Shown: positions 46,298 to 57,010 of the stretch, one piece after another
Numbering within the stretch: position 1 is the first letter of the stretch
How the letters are laid out: each line of letters opens with the position of its first letter
Assembly: GCF_023159225.1 (NCBI RefSeq)
Contig: NC_063180.1
Span: 8,243,297 to 8,307,296 of the forward strand
DNA from: Perognathus longimembris pacificus
Lineage: Eukaryota > Chordata > Mammalia > Rodentia > Heteromyidae
Direction: 5' to 3'
Length of the DNA: 64,000 nt
Program-made: the position numbers and the translations under genes
The notes under the pieces: generated by a model
The model's input: only the letters and a program-made list of their open reading frames with translations
The model's database searches: none
Told to the model about the DNA's origin: nothing

Positions 46298-46620
46298 TCA
46301 TTTCATGTCCTGCCAGTACAGCCCCATGCTCAGGTTGACCCTGACAAGTTGCTCCTGGTCTGAATTTTGTTCATTTAACCAAACCAAATCCAAATTCCTT
46401 TTCTGTATGGTCCCATCCTCACTTGCAGCATCATTTAGTGCTTTCAGCTCAGCCAAATACAGTTTCTCTGTCTCCAGGTAATGCAGCTTAGCCCTAACCC
46501 TGTGATTTGGGGGGACTGTGCCCTTCCAATATTCCTTTCTGGTCTCCACTCCAAGACCTTGCTGCACACTCTCTACTTCTAGATCTTTCCTAAATTTCTT
46601 CTAAGCTTCAACTTCCAAAG
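46298..46620 (-). pseudogene. unidentified protein-like remnant
   Basis: The minus strand carries an 89-codon open stretch ending in a TGA, with balanced, protein-like composition (blocks Y-L-E-T-E-K-L-Y-L-A-E-L-K-A-L and N-D-A-A-S-E-D). The same frame reads on upstream without a Met as K-F-R-K-D-L-E-V-E-S-V-Q-Q before a stop near 46,605. This looks like part of a helical protein, perhaps a processed-pseudogene fragment or an old exon, but I do not recognise the family. Chance or an unrecognised repeat remain possible. Confidence 0.35.
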
Positions 46621-46639
46621 AAATGGAAGGACAAAAGTG

Positions 46640-46955
46640 AACAAATGCAGCAGTGGTACTCACTAGACACAGTTGAAAATGAACTGTATAACTCTGAGTG
46701 TGGACAGGAGAGGAAAACTGGGGGAGAGTAAGGGAGAGGATGACATTGTTGAAGAAGAAATGTACTCTTTTTTTATTTGTTTATTAATTGAACACAAATT
46801 TTTTGACAAAGTGTTGTGAAAAAAGGGTACAGTTACATAGTAGGGCAGTGTGTACATAAGAAATGTACTCTTTACCTGACTTATAACTTTAAGTTACAGA
46901 GGGGTAACTTTAACCCCTCTGTACAACACCTTTATAACAATAACAATAACAATGT
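46640..46955 (+). mobile_element. L1 3' end, second lineage, interrupted
   Basis: 3'UTR ending with 'ccctctgtacaacaccttta' and (AAC/AAT)-rich tail. It is split by the 87-nt antisense L1 insertion at 46,771-46,857. Confidence 0.8.
46771..46857 (-). mobile_element. 87-nt L1 3'-end micro-insertion with TSD
   Basis: It contains only the last ~70 nt of an A-type L1 3'UTR and its tail ('gacaaagtgttgtgaaaaaa', 'acatagtagggcagtgtgta'). A perfect 16-nt TSD AAGAAATGTACTCTTT lies at 46,755-46,770 and 46,858-46,873. Confidence 0.95.
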
Positions 46956-47301
46956 TAGAACAAACAAACTTTCCACTCCTCCCAGGCCATTGTTCCTTTC
47001 CAATAAAGGAGGGTTCACAGTGTGCTCCACTCATTATGGTCCTCCCTCTTCAGACTCTGCCAACACATCCCCCATCCATACCAGTGTGAGACACAGCACT
47101 AAGAGCCCACAAGGCCACTGGCTTTCCTGCAGTGACCCACTCCTCACTCGGAGGGTAGCCCATTGAATGGAGGAGCTGTGTCCTTTTAAATCGCTTCTGC
47201 AATGCAATTCCTCAATCATAAAGATAGACTGAAGTAGGTAGGGGGTTGGCATGAAGTTGACTTTATTTCTAGAAAGGTATTCACTCACTATTATATTATA
47301 G
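46956..47301. other. no recognisable feature
   Basis: Single-copy-looking sequence; no gene recognised. Confidence 0.45.
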
Positions 47302-47367
47302 TTTTGTTTTGTTTTGTTTTGTTTTTTTGGCCAGTCCTGGGGCTTGGACTCAGGGCCTGAGCACTGT
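47302..47367 (-). mobile_element. IDL-Geo fragment with (GTTTT)n tail
   Basis: Only the 3' end of the right monomer remains ('ccagtcctggggcttggact' to 'gagcactgta'), then unrelated sequence. Strong 5' truncation. Confidence 0.85.
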
Positions 47368-47545
47368 AATGGATGATGAGCAACTTAAACTGAAAAAGAA
47401 ATGCAAAATATATTCAAATATGTGACTCATGCCTCAAATACCTAAAGCTCTCTGTAAACCTGTGTAACCTCTGTATGGAACCATTTATCATACTACTTAT
47501 AGGTAGTAATAACAGTACCTCCTCTTAGAGTAGTGAGGAAGTTTA

Positions 47546-47748
47546 TCAGGTGCCAGTGGCTCATGCTGGTAATCATAGCTACTCAGGAGCCAGCCCAGAC
47601 AAGAAATTCCTGGAAATTCTTATCTCCAGTTATCAACCAAAAAATGTGGAAGTGGGGCTGTAGCTCAAGTAGTAGAGCATCTGCCTTGATCAAAAATAGC
47701 TCAAGGATAGTGCCCAGACTCTGAGTTCAAGCCCAAGGACAGACAGAT

Positions 47749-47750
<2 letters not shown>
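47546..47750 (+). mobile_element. 7SL/B1-like plus Geo SINE
   Basis: Left 'caggtgccagtggctcatgc'; right 'gggctgtagctcaagtagta'. The left monomer has an internal deletion. Confidence 0.87.

Positions 47751-47794
<44 letters not shown>
47751..47794. repeat. (CA)n microsatellite at SINE tail
   Basis: About 22 CA units beginning at the SINE 3' end. Confidence 0.97.
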
Positions 47795-47797
<3 letters not shown>

Positions 47798-48039
47798 CCT
47801 ACTGATGATACATGCTATCATAAGGATAAATCTTGAGAATACTATGCTAAGTGAAAGAATGAACACAATACACATTGAATAATTCCACTTATTGGAAACA
47901 TGTGACATAAACAAATCCATAGGCAGAAAGGAGAGAAGTTTTGGGATGAAGATGACTATATAGTTTTCCAGGGAGTGTAGGAGTGGTTGCTTGACAAGCA
48001 CTGCTATTTTAAAGGTAGCCACCATCTTACAAGAAGCTA

Positions 48040-48350
48040 TTTTAGTGTAGGTATATCTCTTGTTTTTCTAACAAGTACTTGCTTTGGCTAAATGTCTCCA
48101 TCTCAGTTGATTGCTTGGATAAACTTTTAACTCGTTTGTAACTAGCCAATTTGTGCAATATTGTGAAACTAAGTCCTAACCAATCAGAATGAGGGACACT
48201 AATGCACTAGAATAAAACCTGAGCAGACTACTCACCCAGCATGCTTGTGTACTTGGTTTCCTGTCAGTAACATACCCTCTAGCAGAAGGAAAACCTTGCC
48301 AAGTTCTTTATGAGTTTGTGTCATTATTCCTATGTGACACTCCAATATCT
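48040..48350 (+). mobile_element. possible old LTR
   Basis: A CCAAT-type 'taaccaatcagaatg' is followed by an 'gaataaaacctgag' signal and a downstream GT/T-rich part. This order resembles a short retroviral LTR; ends and target duplication were not resolved. Confidence 0.35.
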
Positions 48351-48491
48351 CAAAGTGTTTCCAACAGGAGAGAGATGGCTATGAATATGTTCTGGGATGA
48401 AATAGCAGTGATAGTTCTACACCTTGTGAATATACTTCAAAACCCCTGAATTGTCTATTTTTCAAGTGGTTTCATTATATCTAAATTCATC

Positions 48492-48493
<2 letters not shown>

Positions 48494-48542
<49 letters not shown>
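48494..48542. repeat. (GT)n microsatellite at antisense SINE tail
   Basis: About 24 GT units ending where the antisense SINE begins. Confidence 0.97.
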
Positions 48543-48545
<3 letters not shown>

Positions 48546-48770
48546 GGTATTAGAGCTTGAACTCAGGGTCATATGTCATCACTGGCTTTTTTGCTCATGC
48601 TGGTGTTCTATCACATGAGCCATGCCTCTAGTCTGACTTCCTAGTGGTTAATTGGAAATAGAGTTCCTTGGACATTTCTGCCTGGGCTAGCTTCAAATTG
48701 AGATTCTCCATGTCTCAACCTCTTGAGTAACTAGGATAATAGGCCTGAGTCACCAGCCCCCTCTCTTCCA
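48543..48770 (-). mobile_element. 7SL/B1-like plus Geo SINE
   Basis: 'agagcttgaactcagggtca' to 'cttgagtaactaggataata'. Diverged. Confidence 0.82.
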
Positions 48771-48948
48771 TCTTTTAAAAGTATAAGGAAATAAAACAAA
48801 TCATTGGCTGAGCACAAAGCCTTGCAGATATAAATGCAGGGCACAGACAGGATCTTGCATAGGATTATTAGAAAGAACAACAAAATAGAAATGTGACCAG
48901 TGGGCTAGTCTTCTTATGCTGAGTGACGCAAGTTATTTCAACTCTTTT

Positions 48949-49157
48949 TTTTTTTTTTTTATTTTGGCCAGTCCTGGGCCTTGGACTCAGGGCCCTAGCA
49001 CCGTCCCTGGCTTCTTCCCGCTCAAGGCTAGCACTCTGCCACCTGAGCCACAGCACCGCTTCTGGCCGTTTTCTGTATATGTGGTGCTGGGGAATCGAAC
49101 CTAGGGCCTCGTGTATCCAAGGCAGGCATCCTTGCCACTAGGCTATATCCCCAGCCC
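48949..49157 (-). mobile_element. IDL-Geo SINE, young type, with TSD
   Basis: T-run, 'ggccagtcctgggccttgga' to 'ggctatatccccagcc'. A perfect 15-nt TSD TATTTCAACTCTTTT lies at 48,934-48,948 and 49,158-49,172. Confidence 0.97.
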
Positions 49158-49669
49158 TATTTCAACTCTTTTAGACTTGGTTTCCATGAGGTCAACTGTG
49201 TGGTGAGACATCTAGGTAACACAGCAATTGGCATAGTGAAGATGCCCAATAAGCCATAGGCCTCTTCATTTCTAATTCAATCTTATGCTGGCAGTATTTC
49301 TCAGAACACAGCTGGAGCTGGCTCAGAATTGGGGTTCCCTCTCTAGTAGTAATGAGAACCCAGCAGGGGTGCCGGTTAGGATCCTGCAAATGTCTCCCAG
49401 AGAGGTCGCCAAACAGAATAGCCCAGTAAGATGTACCTCATGAAGAGAAGTCAGGTCAGAAGAAGTGACTCGGCTCTTTAACCAGGTCTCAGCAAGGCTG
49501 CGATCAGGAACCAGGCAAAGTCAACAAGCTTTGCAATTGAGGCAAATGGTTCAGAATAAAGAGCATGAAAAAGGCAATGTTGCTGGGTCCCAAGGTAAAG
49601 CCAGATTGGACCTAAGACTTGATATCTGTTATCCTCAAGTAGTCAGTAAATCATTCTCCCTGTCATAGA

Positions 49670-50060
49670 CGCCCATGGAAATGGAGAGGGGGAAGGGCAG
49701 TGGGTCCTAGAGAACTCGCTGTGATTAATCATCGCCAGCTCTCCCTGGACAATGTGGTTCCCTATGCAGCAGCTGGGGGTGAGAAATCTTTTCCTCAAAA
49801 TTCTCCCACTCTTTATCCTACTGTCCAACAATCCTGCCAAAATGTTGCCTTGGGATAAATTTAAGGACCAAATGCAGTGATTTGTTAGATGCAAAAATCT
49901 CTGGGATGGGAGGCTTTTTGTTCAAGAGTTGAAATGGTTGCCTTGATAAATGTTGCTATCTGCTGCTGCTGGCTGTCTCCTGGGACCGAGAAAGAGGAAG
50001 AATTTGATCCCATGAAGAAATTCCTCCTTGCTCTCCCTTAATCTATTCTGTGATCAATAT
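49670..50060. promoter_or_regulatory. possible conserved non-coding segment
   Basis: It includes the palindromic homeodomain-type core 'gtgattaatcatcgcc' near 49,721, GC-balanced sequence and no repeats. Motif-based suspicion only. Confidence 0.25.
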
Positions 50061-52589
50061 TAACACTGTTGAAATACTTAAGCTCTTCTTCCTTGTTGTC
50101 ACCTCTCTATGTGTGAATTCATTACAAAGGCCAGATGCAGGACAATAAAAGATCTGTAGATAAAGTGAGATCATTTTATTATAATGAACGCAGAAGGAAC
50201 CTGGTCAACATAATAAATAACACCAGGCACCTTCACTGCAAACAGTGGGCCTAACTCAGTTTTTTTCTTCCTTCATTCTTCAACAGAGATCCATTTCCTT
50301 AAAGGCCACTGGATTCCAAGGCAGAGGCATGCACATGTGTTTTTGCTTAGGGCCTCTATCTACAGTGATGTCCAGGCTGCTTCTCAGGGACCTGGCCGAC
50401 ACAATTTGGTAGAGTTTGGACTTACAACGGTAGACATTCTGCCTTTCAAATAATTTCTTCTTTCAGGAGAGCATACCTTACCCCCAGGCAGAGACTGAGG
50501 TTTGGAGCCTGCTGGGATTGCAACCATAACAAAGAGTCTTGAAAGCCTTTGGCTGCCAGGAGGATGCTGGGTCTCCTGTTGGCAGGGTTCCACATACTGA
50601 TCTGTGCATTCATCCACTGGCTGACACACATAGCCACTTACCTATGCAAATTTAGACACTCACCGTGCAAATCTGTGTGCTGTGCATGCGCATCTCACAT
50701 TCTCACAGGCATTCACACATACACAAGTACCTTTGTGCATACACACTGTTGAAAATATACCACATGTACACAGACATTACTCATGCATTCAAAAACCACA
50801 TAGATATTTATATGAATTTATACACAGACCCACACACACATATTTTATGAATATAAACATGTTTATCTTTGTATCCAGGGCAGGGATTCTATAACTATTT
50901 TGTGGTGTCTCAATTATTGTAATATTTATGGTCTTCAAGATAATTACACCCTACTATAGAAGTATCATTTTCAGAAGACATAATAAAACAATAACAACAT
51001 TTATTTTCCAGCGAAAGTCTGTAAATCACTACCTCTTATACCCTAACAAAAGAAGCAAAGCATGGTTAAGAGCATAAATGAAAGCTGATCAGGTATTAAC
51101 ACAGGGAAGGCACAGGGGTAGAAATATTAAAAACAAGTGAGCAAATAAAGGCGAGGCCCCTAGAAACTTCTGCAGCCCTTCGAGTGGAAGGGGATAGGGA
51201 CCTAAGGGGGATGTTCCTGGTTCTCAGCCACACTCACTACTGTGGCATTTGAAAAAAGACCACCTTTCCCAGATCCTTTTAACTTAGCCATATGCATTTT
51301 AGTGATGGAGTTTTTAAGGGTCCAAACAAGCCATTTGCTAATACAATTCTTGTACAATGGTAAAGTGCCACCCCCACCCCCCTTTGTCCTTTTCTAATTG
51401 GAAATTAAGCAGATATTTTAGAGGCACTTCATATTAAAAAAAAAAAAACACCCAAACCAGATTTATGGACAGCCAGGTAAATTCTCTAATAAAACTGTAT
51501 TTGTTCCTAAACCCTTACAATTTTCTTATATTTAATGCCAACCAGCTTTGACTTTCTAGTCCTACTAGCGACCTCCGACCTCTCACAATCCACCACAAAC
51601 CTTAATGAACAAATCCCACTCTTACACCTCAGAAAAAGTAAAGCAAGATGTTCTTAGGTTCACAGACACTCTCTCCTTGTCACTATAGTGGTCTGGGAGA
51701 CTTAGAAATCAGGGGCCAGAGAAAGGAGAAGGGTAGGGACTCAAGGAATGGGATGGGATGTGGGGGTGGGGGAACCACTTCTAGTCAGAGAAGTCAGTGC
51801 CCAGGGTGCTGCCTGGAATTCCAAAATGGGGAAAGAGATCTCAGCCCCTTTCATATGGAAATTGGCCTGGAAGCAGACTTTGTCTGTGCCTGGAACTGAA
51901 GCCAAGACCAAGTTCAGTGAACCTAACCCACCGTTCAATCAGCCATTGAAACCCTACAGAAGAGAAGGCAGGAAAGGGAGGGCAAAGGGGCAGAGGCTCG
52001 CCTTTCATTTGGACTTGGTTCCGGACAGCCATGGCAGTAAGGAGGAATTAAATACTGGAAACAACTCGAAAGCAAATCCTATCCCATCTTTCAGGAAGGT
52101 GCATTGAGCTTGGCTTTAAGTGAAAGGGAAAAAGGGGGGAAGAGAAGGAAATTGAATTGAAGGGAGCAGAGCTAGCTAGCAGGAGAAAGAATGAGGGAGA
52201 GAAGGAGAGAAAGAAAGAGAATGATAATCAGACAAGCTATAATTCTGAAATTGGCATAATAAATGATATTCATAATCTGGGTGTGACTTTAGTTGCTCAG
52301 GATTCTTCCTCTCTACCTATGCACCCACATGCTGATCCCTTAGACAAAGGTTGTTTTTATTTTTTAGATCTGAAGATTCTTAAAGCAAATACCATGGGGA
52401 CTTCAAAAAGCTTGCTTTGACAGTAGCCTTAATTTCACTTTCTTTTCTTTTCTTTTAGCATCTGCAAAGAAAAGTTGGACTACTCTTTGCAGAAAGAACT
52501 AATGTAGGATACTTTTAGGGGGGGAACTAGTTTCTTGTCTTTTGTCCTTGATTTATTATTGCCTTTATTTTTTCTCCCCATTTGCTTCA

Positions 52590-53110
52590 TTTTATTCTTT
52601 TTTAAAAGAACTGTTCCAAAAGACCCTTCTATTTTCATGGAAATTGCTCAGTAGTAACAATTTCAGATAGCTTCCAAAAGAATAATCATCCTTGCTGGCC
52701 AGCTCACCCAAGATGCTTTGCAGTGTTTCACATAACAATTTACTAATTAATGACAAATTAAATGGGATTTGGTAAGAAGAATCAGAGGTTAGAGTACTGG
52801 TGTATATTGTGTGTAAAAAGGTATGCAAATATCTTCAGCCCAATTGTGGTTCATCAGTGGGAAAGAATAGCTATTCTGCTAGAAAATTTCACAAGCGGGA
52901 CCACTGCACAGAGGCAGAGTTTAGAAATTATACATAATTTTAATTTTTAACAGTTTCTTAGATGAGACACTGTTCCTTCATTTTAGAAGCACAATGAACT
53001 TAGTCTTTTTGTTTTAATAGCTCCAACATCATGGAAATGTGCCTATACTTTGCTGCTTATGCTAATTATATATTTGGAGGCATTAAGAAATTCTTGGAAA
53101 TCAGTGGCTG
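52590..53110. promoter_or_regulatory. possible conserved non-coding segment
   Basis: Clustered TAAT cores ('ttactaattaatgacaaatt' near 52,740 and 'tatgctaattatatatttgg' near 53,058) in repeat-free sequence. Motif-based suspicion only. Confidence 0.22.
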
Positions 53111-53261
53111 AAGCTTGCATCTTTGGAGAAAAAATGACTCTCATCTCCTAAAGTAGATACTGAAATTTAGAGCCCACTGACTAAAATTTAGTCCTCTTTG
53201 TTTTTATAAAGTTTAATTGGAATATATCCATTGTTTATGGTGACCATCTTTATTTTCTTTT

Positions 53262-53562
53262 GCTTGTTTGTTTTGTTTTGTTTGGCAGTACTGGGGCTTC
53301 TCACTTGCCAGTCTTACCTGAGGCACATCTCCAATGCCTTTGCTATAGTTATTTTAAGAGATGGTCTTACATTTGCCCAAGGCATCCTGGACTATAATCC
53401 TCCCACTTACATTTCTTGCTTTAAATTAGGATGGCAGACATACACAGCTCAGCATTGTTTTTCTCTGTTGAGATGGAGTCTCAAAAACTTTTTTCCCCTA
53501 GCCTGGCCTGAATCCACAATCTTTTCAATCTCAGTCTCAGCCCGAATGCCTCTGTAGCTTTT
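53262..53562 (-). mobile_element. antisense 7SL/B1-like dimer
   Basis: (TGTTT)n tail, 'tactggggcttctcac', 'atggtcttacatttgcccaa', then 'agatggagtctcaaaaactt' and 'tctcagtctcagcccgaatg'. Diverged. Confidence 0.55.
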
Positions 53563-53701
53563 ATTATTCCAAAGATGCATTATAGGGAAGCCCCAGTTTA
53601 GGAGTCAATAGTTTGACGCATTGTCCTAGGAATCTGACCTAACCAGTCTAGATTGGAAAGGAAACTAGATTAATTCAGGATGTCAAAATTTGGCAATCAT
53701 G

Positions 53702-53886
53702 GGCTGGGGATATGGCCTAGTGGCAAGCCCTGGGTTCAATTCCCCAGCACCACATATGCAGAAAACGGCCAGAAGTGGTGCTGTGGCTCAAGTGGCAGAC
53801 TGCTAGCCTTGAGCAAAAAGAAGCCAGGGATAGTGTTCAGGCCCTGAGTCCAAGGCCCAGGACTGGCAAAAAGGAAAAAGAAAATA
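53702..53886 (+). mobile_element. IDL-Geo SINE with short left-monomer deletion
   Basis: Starts 'ggctggggatatggcctagt', loses about 25 nt after 'gtggcaag', and ends 'ccaggactggcaaaaag'. TSD GCAATCATG at 53,693-53,701 and 53,887-53,895. Confidence 0.93.
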
Positions 53887-54039
53887 GCAATCATGCATTT
53901 GATAAATAGTATTGAGCACCTGTCTCTATAGCCCTCACTGTAAGAGATACAATGATTGACCATTCAGTTCTTATAGTCAAAGCACCTTTGCATACCTGTA
54001 TTTTGAAGAATCTTTAAATTCCCATTCCCTGGTGAGATC

Positions 54040-54900
54040 TCATATATCAATTATCTCTGCTGTGTAACAAGCTACATCAAAATGGAGAGGCTTAAAACAA
54101 TTATCTTTTCCCTATAGTTCTTAGTTGGCTGATCAGTTCTCGCTGACACAGCAGCATGCCATGGTAGCTGGGTTTATCCAGGTGCTTGGAAAGCAGAGAC
54201 AAGTGGGCTCCTTTCCTGGTTGGTTCTTCATCGCACCTCTTTCTGGCATCATAAACTCCAAGTAAAATCATTGAAAGATGAGGCAGAGCAACAAATCCCT
54301 TCAAAGTCTAATCTCAGCACTCTTATCATCTTACTACTTCTCATTGTATTGGTCAGGGTAAGTTATAAGACCAACAAGACTGGAGTCTCTCTTTTCTCTT
54401 GGGTAGCTACTTTAGCCACTGTTTTCCTCACTATAATAAATGTCTTAGGGCTGGGAATATGACTTAATGGTAGAGTGCTTGCCTTGTATGCATGAAGCCC
54501 TGGGTTCCATTCCTCAGCACCACGTAAGCAGCAAAAGCCAGAAGTGGTGTTGTGGCTCAAGGGGTACAGTGCTAGCCTTGAACAAACAGAAGCCAGGGAC
54601 AGTGCTCAAGCCCTGAGTCCAAGTCCCAGGACTGACCAAAAAAAATGTCTTAGATAAATGAACTCACAGTTTTGGAGGTTCAAGTTGGAAGGTGATATGC
54701 ATCATGTTAGGAGCTCTTGGTAAAGTTATTAATCTCATGGCAAGTAGGAAGGGAGGCAGGGGGAAGGAAGGGCGGGAGGGAGGGAGGGAGACCAAGTCCC
54801 ACAACCCTCTTCAAGAAGAATCTCTCCATCATTTGAAGCTCTCTCACCAGAATCCATCTTGTGAAATTTCTACAACCCAAGCTAGATACCACTCAGCTTT
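54040..54900 (-). mobile_element. ancient LTR-like repeat(s), family uncertain
   Basis: 'gtaacaagctacatcaaaat' with 'ggcttaaaacaa' (54.06-54.10 kb) and 'actcacagttttggaggttc' (54.66 kb) recall antisense MaLR-type LTRs. The stretch is broken by a SINE at 54,449-54,642 and a GGGA/GGAA patch at about 54,745-54,790. Confidence 0.35.
54449..54642 (+). mobile_element. IDL-Geo SINE with TSD
   Basis: 'ggctgggaatatgacttaat' to 'aggactgaccaaaaaa'. An 11-nt TSD AAATGTCTTAG lies at 54,438-54,448 and 54,643-54,653. Confidence 0.95.
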
Positions 54901-55379
54901 TGGCCTTTAGAGGCCATTACTATAGCAGTAGGCAAGCAAAGATACATTGTAGGGACACAGATACAGGAAAATGGGTACTTTATTATGTTTTCCTCTAACT
55001 CAACAAATACTTATTTCAAAATTGCTGAGGTAGTGTAGATAGATGAGCTGCCTAAGCTTATCCATTGCTCTATCCATTCAGCACTGGAAGACCTTGAATC
55101 ACTACACAGCAAGTGGTGGTTGAGGTGTTAAAGAGAACATGAGAAAGCCTCAGAAGGTGGCTGGCTCAGAGCTTAAGCAGCCAACAAACAAAGCCTTCAT
55201 ATTTAGACTGGATTAGTTATGATTACTCTGGTGACACCAACGTACTATAATAAATTTTCTGATTAGTATGACTCCAAAAGAGTGAAACTTCTGAACTATT
55301 CAATTATTTTCCTTCATGACTGAACACCTCTTTCTCCTCTGTAAAGATTGTAATGATACTTTGTGGCCATTATACTAGA
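54901..55379. other. no recognisable feature
   Basis: No gene or clear repeat. Confidence 0.45.
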
Positions 55380-55585
55380 AAGCCCTTAGACTCTGGGAAG
55401 ATAAGTTTGAATCCCAGGTATGACTTACACCAATTGAGTAACCTAGAAGAAATCGCATTGCCTTATTTTTCCCCAGTTGTTTCATAAACAAATAGTAACT
55501 TACATGATTTTTGTAAGAAATAGTGGAAATAGACCTATTTTTTGGCAAATTGCTGGCACACAGTGGATACTCACTAAATGTTGCT
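55380..55585 (+). mobile_element. MIR, nearly full length
   Basis: 'ccttagactctgggaagata' then 'gtttgaatcccaggtatgac' (tRNA-like B box), and at the 3' side 'ttgctggcacacagtggata' and 'ctcactaaatgttg'. This order fits a sense MIR. Confidence 0.75.
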
Positions 55586-56078
55586 GCTCTGTCATCTGTG
55601 GGGCATGGTCAGATGACTTCATGTAAGACATGGGTTAGAGCTTGAGTAATAAGTAAAAGTGATAGGAAAGTTTATTAGAAAAGAAATATAGCAGAGAAAG
55701 AGAGCCTATGGCATAGACATGCCAGAAGATGACAGCACTGCAGCCCATCTCAGCCGTGTTGTTCCTCTCCCTTGCTACAGAGCCTATAGAGCCTGGCCTT
55801 GGAATAAATGAGAACTGTAGTCCTTCAAGACTGCTTTCTGATTGATGAGTTTCTCTTTCTTTTAAGGTCATGACACCAAAACAAGATTTAGTGTCCAGTC
55901 TTTATTTCCTCACTCTTGTCCTCTTTACTTCCTCCTTCTTGTGTAAGCCTGTTTATTTGTCAGGCAAGTTTTGGTTTTTTCCATTTATTCTCCCAACTAC
56001 AAGTTTTATAAGCCACAATTTCCTGATTGGTTGCTGTTCTACCAAGTCTTGGATTTTTACTAACAAACTTGGGTGGGA
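55586..56078. other. no recognisable feature
   Basis: No gene or clear repeat. Confidence 0.45.
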
Positions 56079-56288
56079 AGCTGGGAATATGGCCTGGTGG
56101 TAGAGTGCTTGCCTTGCATACATTAAGCCCTGGGTTCGATTCCTCAGCACCACATAAACAAAAAGCCAGAAGTGGCGCTGTGGCTCCAGTGGTAGAGTGC
56201 TAGCCTTGAGCAGAAAGAAGCCAGGTACAGTGCTCAGGCACTGAGTTTTTTTGCCACACTGGCAAAAGAAAAACAAAAACAAAAAACC
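56079..56288 (+). mobile_element. IDL-Geo SINE
   Basis: 'agctgggaatatggcctggt' to 'cactggcaaaagaaaaac'. A short T-run is inserted near the end of the right monomer. Confidence 0.92.
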
Positions 56289-56449
56289 ACCTTGAGTGTG
56301 ACTCTACTTAAGTGAGCTAAGTTATCCAGGTTCAAGTCGATCAGGAAAGTTCAGGGCAATCTTCCTTCCAGTTTGAGGGCAGTCCAGGCATATGCATTGT
56401 CTATGTGTAGGCAGTCCGGAGTAAGAATAAGGTTCTGCTCTTCCCTATT

Positions 56450-57010
56450 GTAGTCCATTCACACTGCTGTAACACCATGGACTAGATGGTTTATAAAGAA
56501 GGGAAATTTCTCTTAAGTCTGGAGGGTAGGAAATTCCTGGACAAAATACTGACAGCTTTAATGTGTACAGGATGTCAGCTTTCCAGTTCTTTCTAAATCT
56601 TCACATGAAAATAATAAATAAATAAGTCTTCACATGGCCAAAGGAACCAGGGACTAATTAGTTCATGAGGGCTCTACCTTCATGACCTAATAACTTTTTT
56701 TTTTTTTTTTTTGGCCAGTCCTGGGCCTTGGACTCAGGACCTGAGCACTGTCCCTGGCTTCTTCCCGCTCAAGGCTAGCACTCTGCCACTTGAGCCACAG
56801 TGCCGCTTCTGGCCGTTTTCTGTATATGTGGTGCTGGGGAATCGAACCTAGGGCCTCGTGTATTCGAGGCAGGCACTCTTGCCACTAGGCTATATCCCCA
56901 GCCCATCCTAATAACTTCTTAAAGAATGTATCTTCATCTATTATCACATTGGGGATAAGGCTTTTGCATAAGAATTTTAAGAAAGGACAGCCATTCAGAC
57001 CATAACTCAG
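56450..57010 (-). mobile_element. MaLR LTR (MLT1/MST-like), split by a SINE
   Basis: 'tagtccattcacactgctgt' and 'ggtttataaagaagggaaat' at the left; 'gttcatgagggctctacctt' before the SINE; 'tattatcacattggggataa' and 'cattcagaccataactc' after it. Antisense MaLR layout. Confidence 0.75.
56697..56906 (-). mobile_element. IDL-Geo SINE, young type, with TSD
   Basis: T-run, 'ggccagtcctgggccttgga' to 'ggctatatccccagccc'. TSD CCTAATAACTT at 56,686-56,696 and 56,907-56,917. It interrupts the MaLR LTR. Confidence 0.97.

Larger units (their letters stand above)
49173..53260. other. 4-kb transposon-poor stretch
   Basis: No SINE, L1 or LTR recognised in about 4.1 kb, whereas the rest of the window has one about every 1-2 kb. 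A CA-rich patch lies at 50,625-50,850. Frames are short and unrecognised. TAAT-rich sub-segments lie at 49.67-50.06 and 52.59-53.11 kb. Confidence 0.6.

Noticed and set aside
54449..54530. tRNA-Ala-like genes at SINE starts
   Set aside because: The A and B boxes belong to ID-like SINE left monomers with A tails and TSDs; no complete cloverleaf ending was seen.
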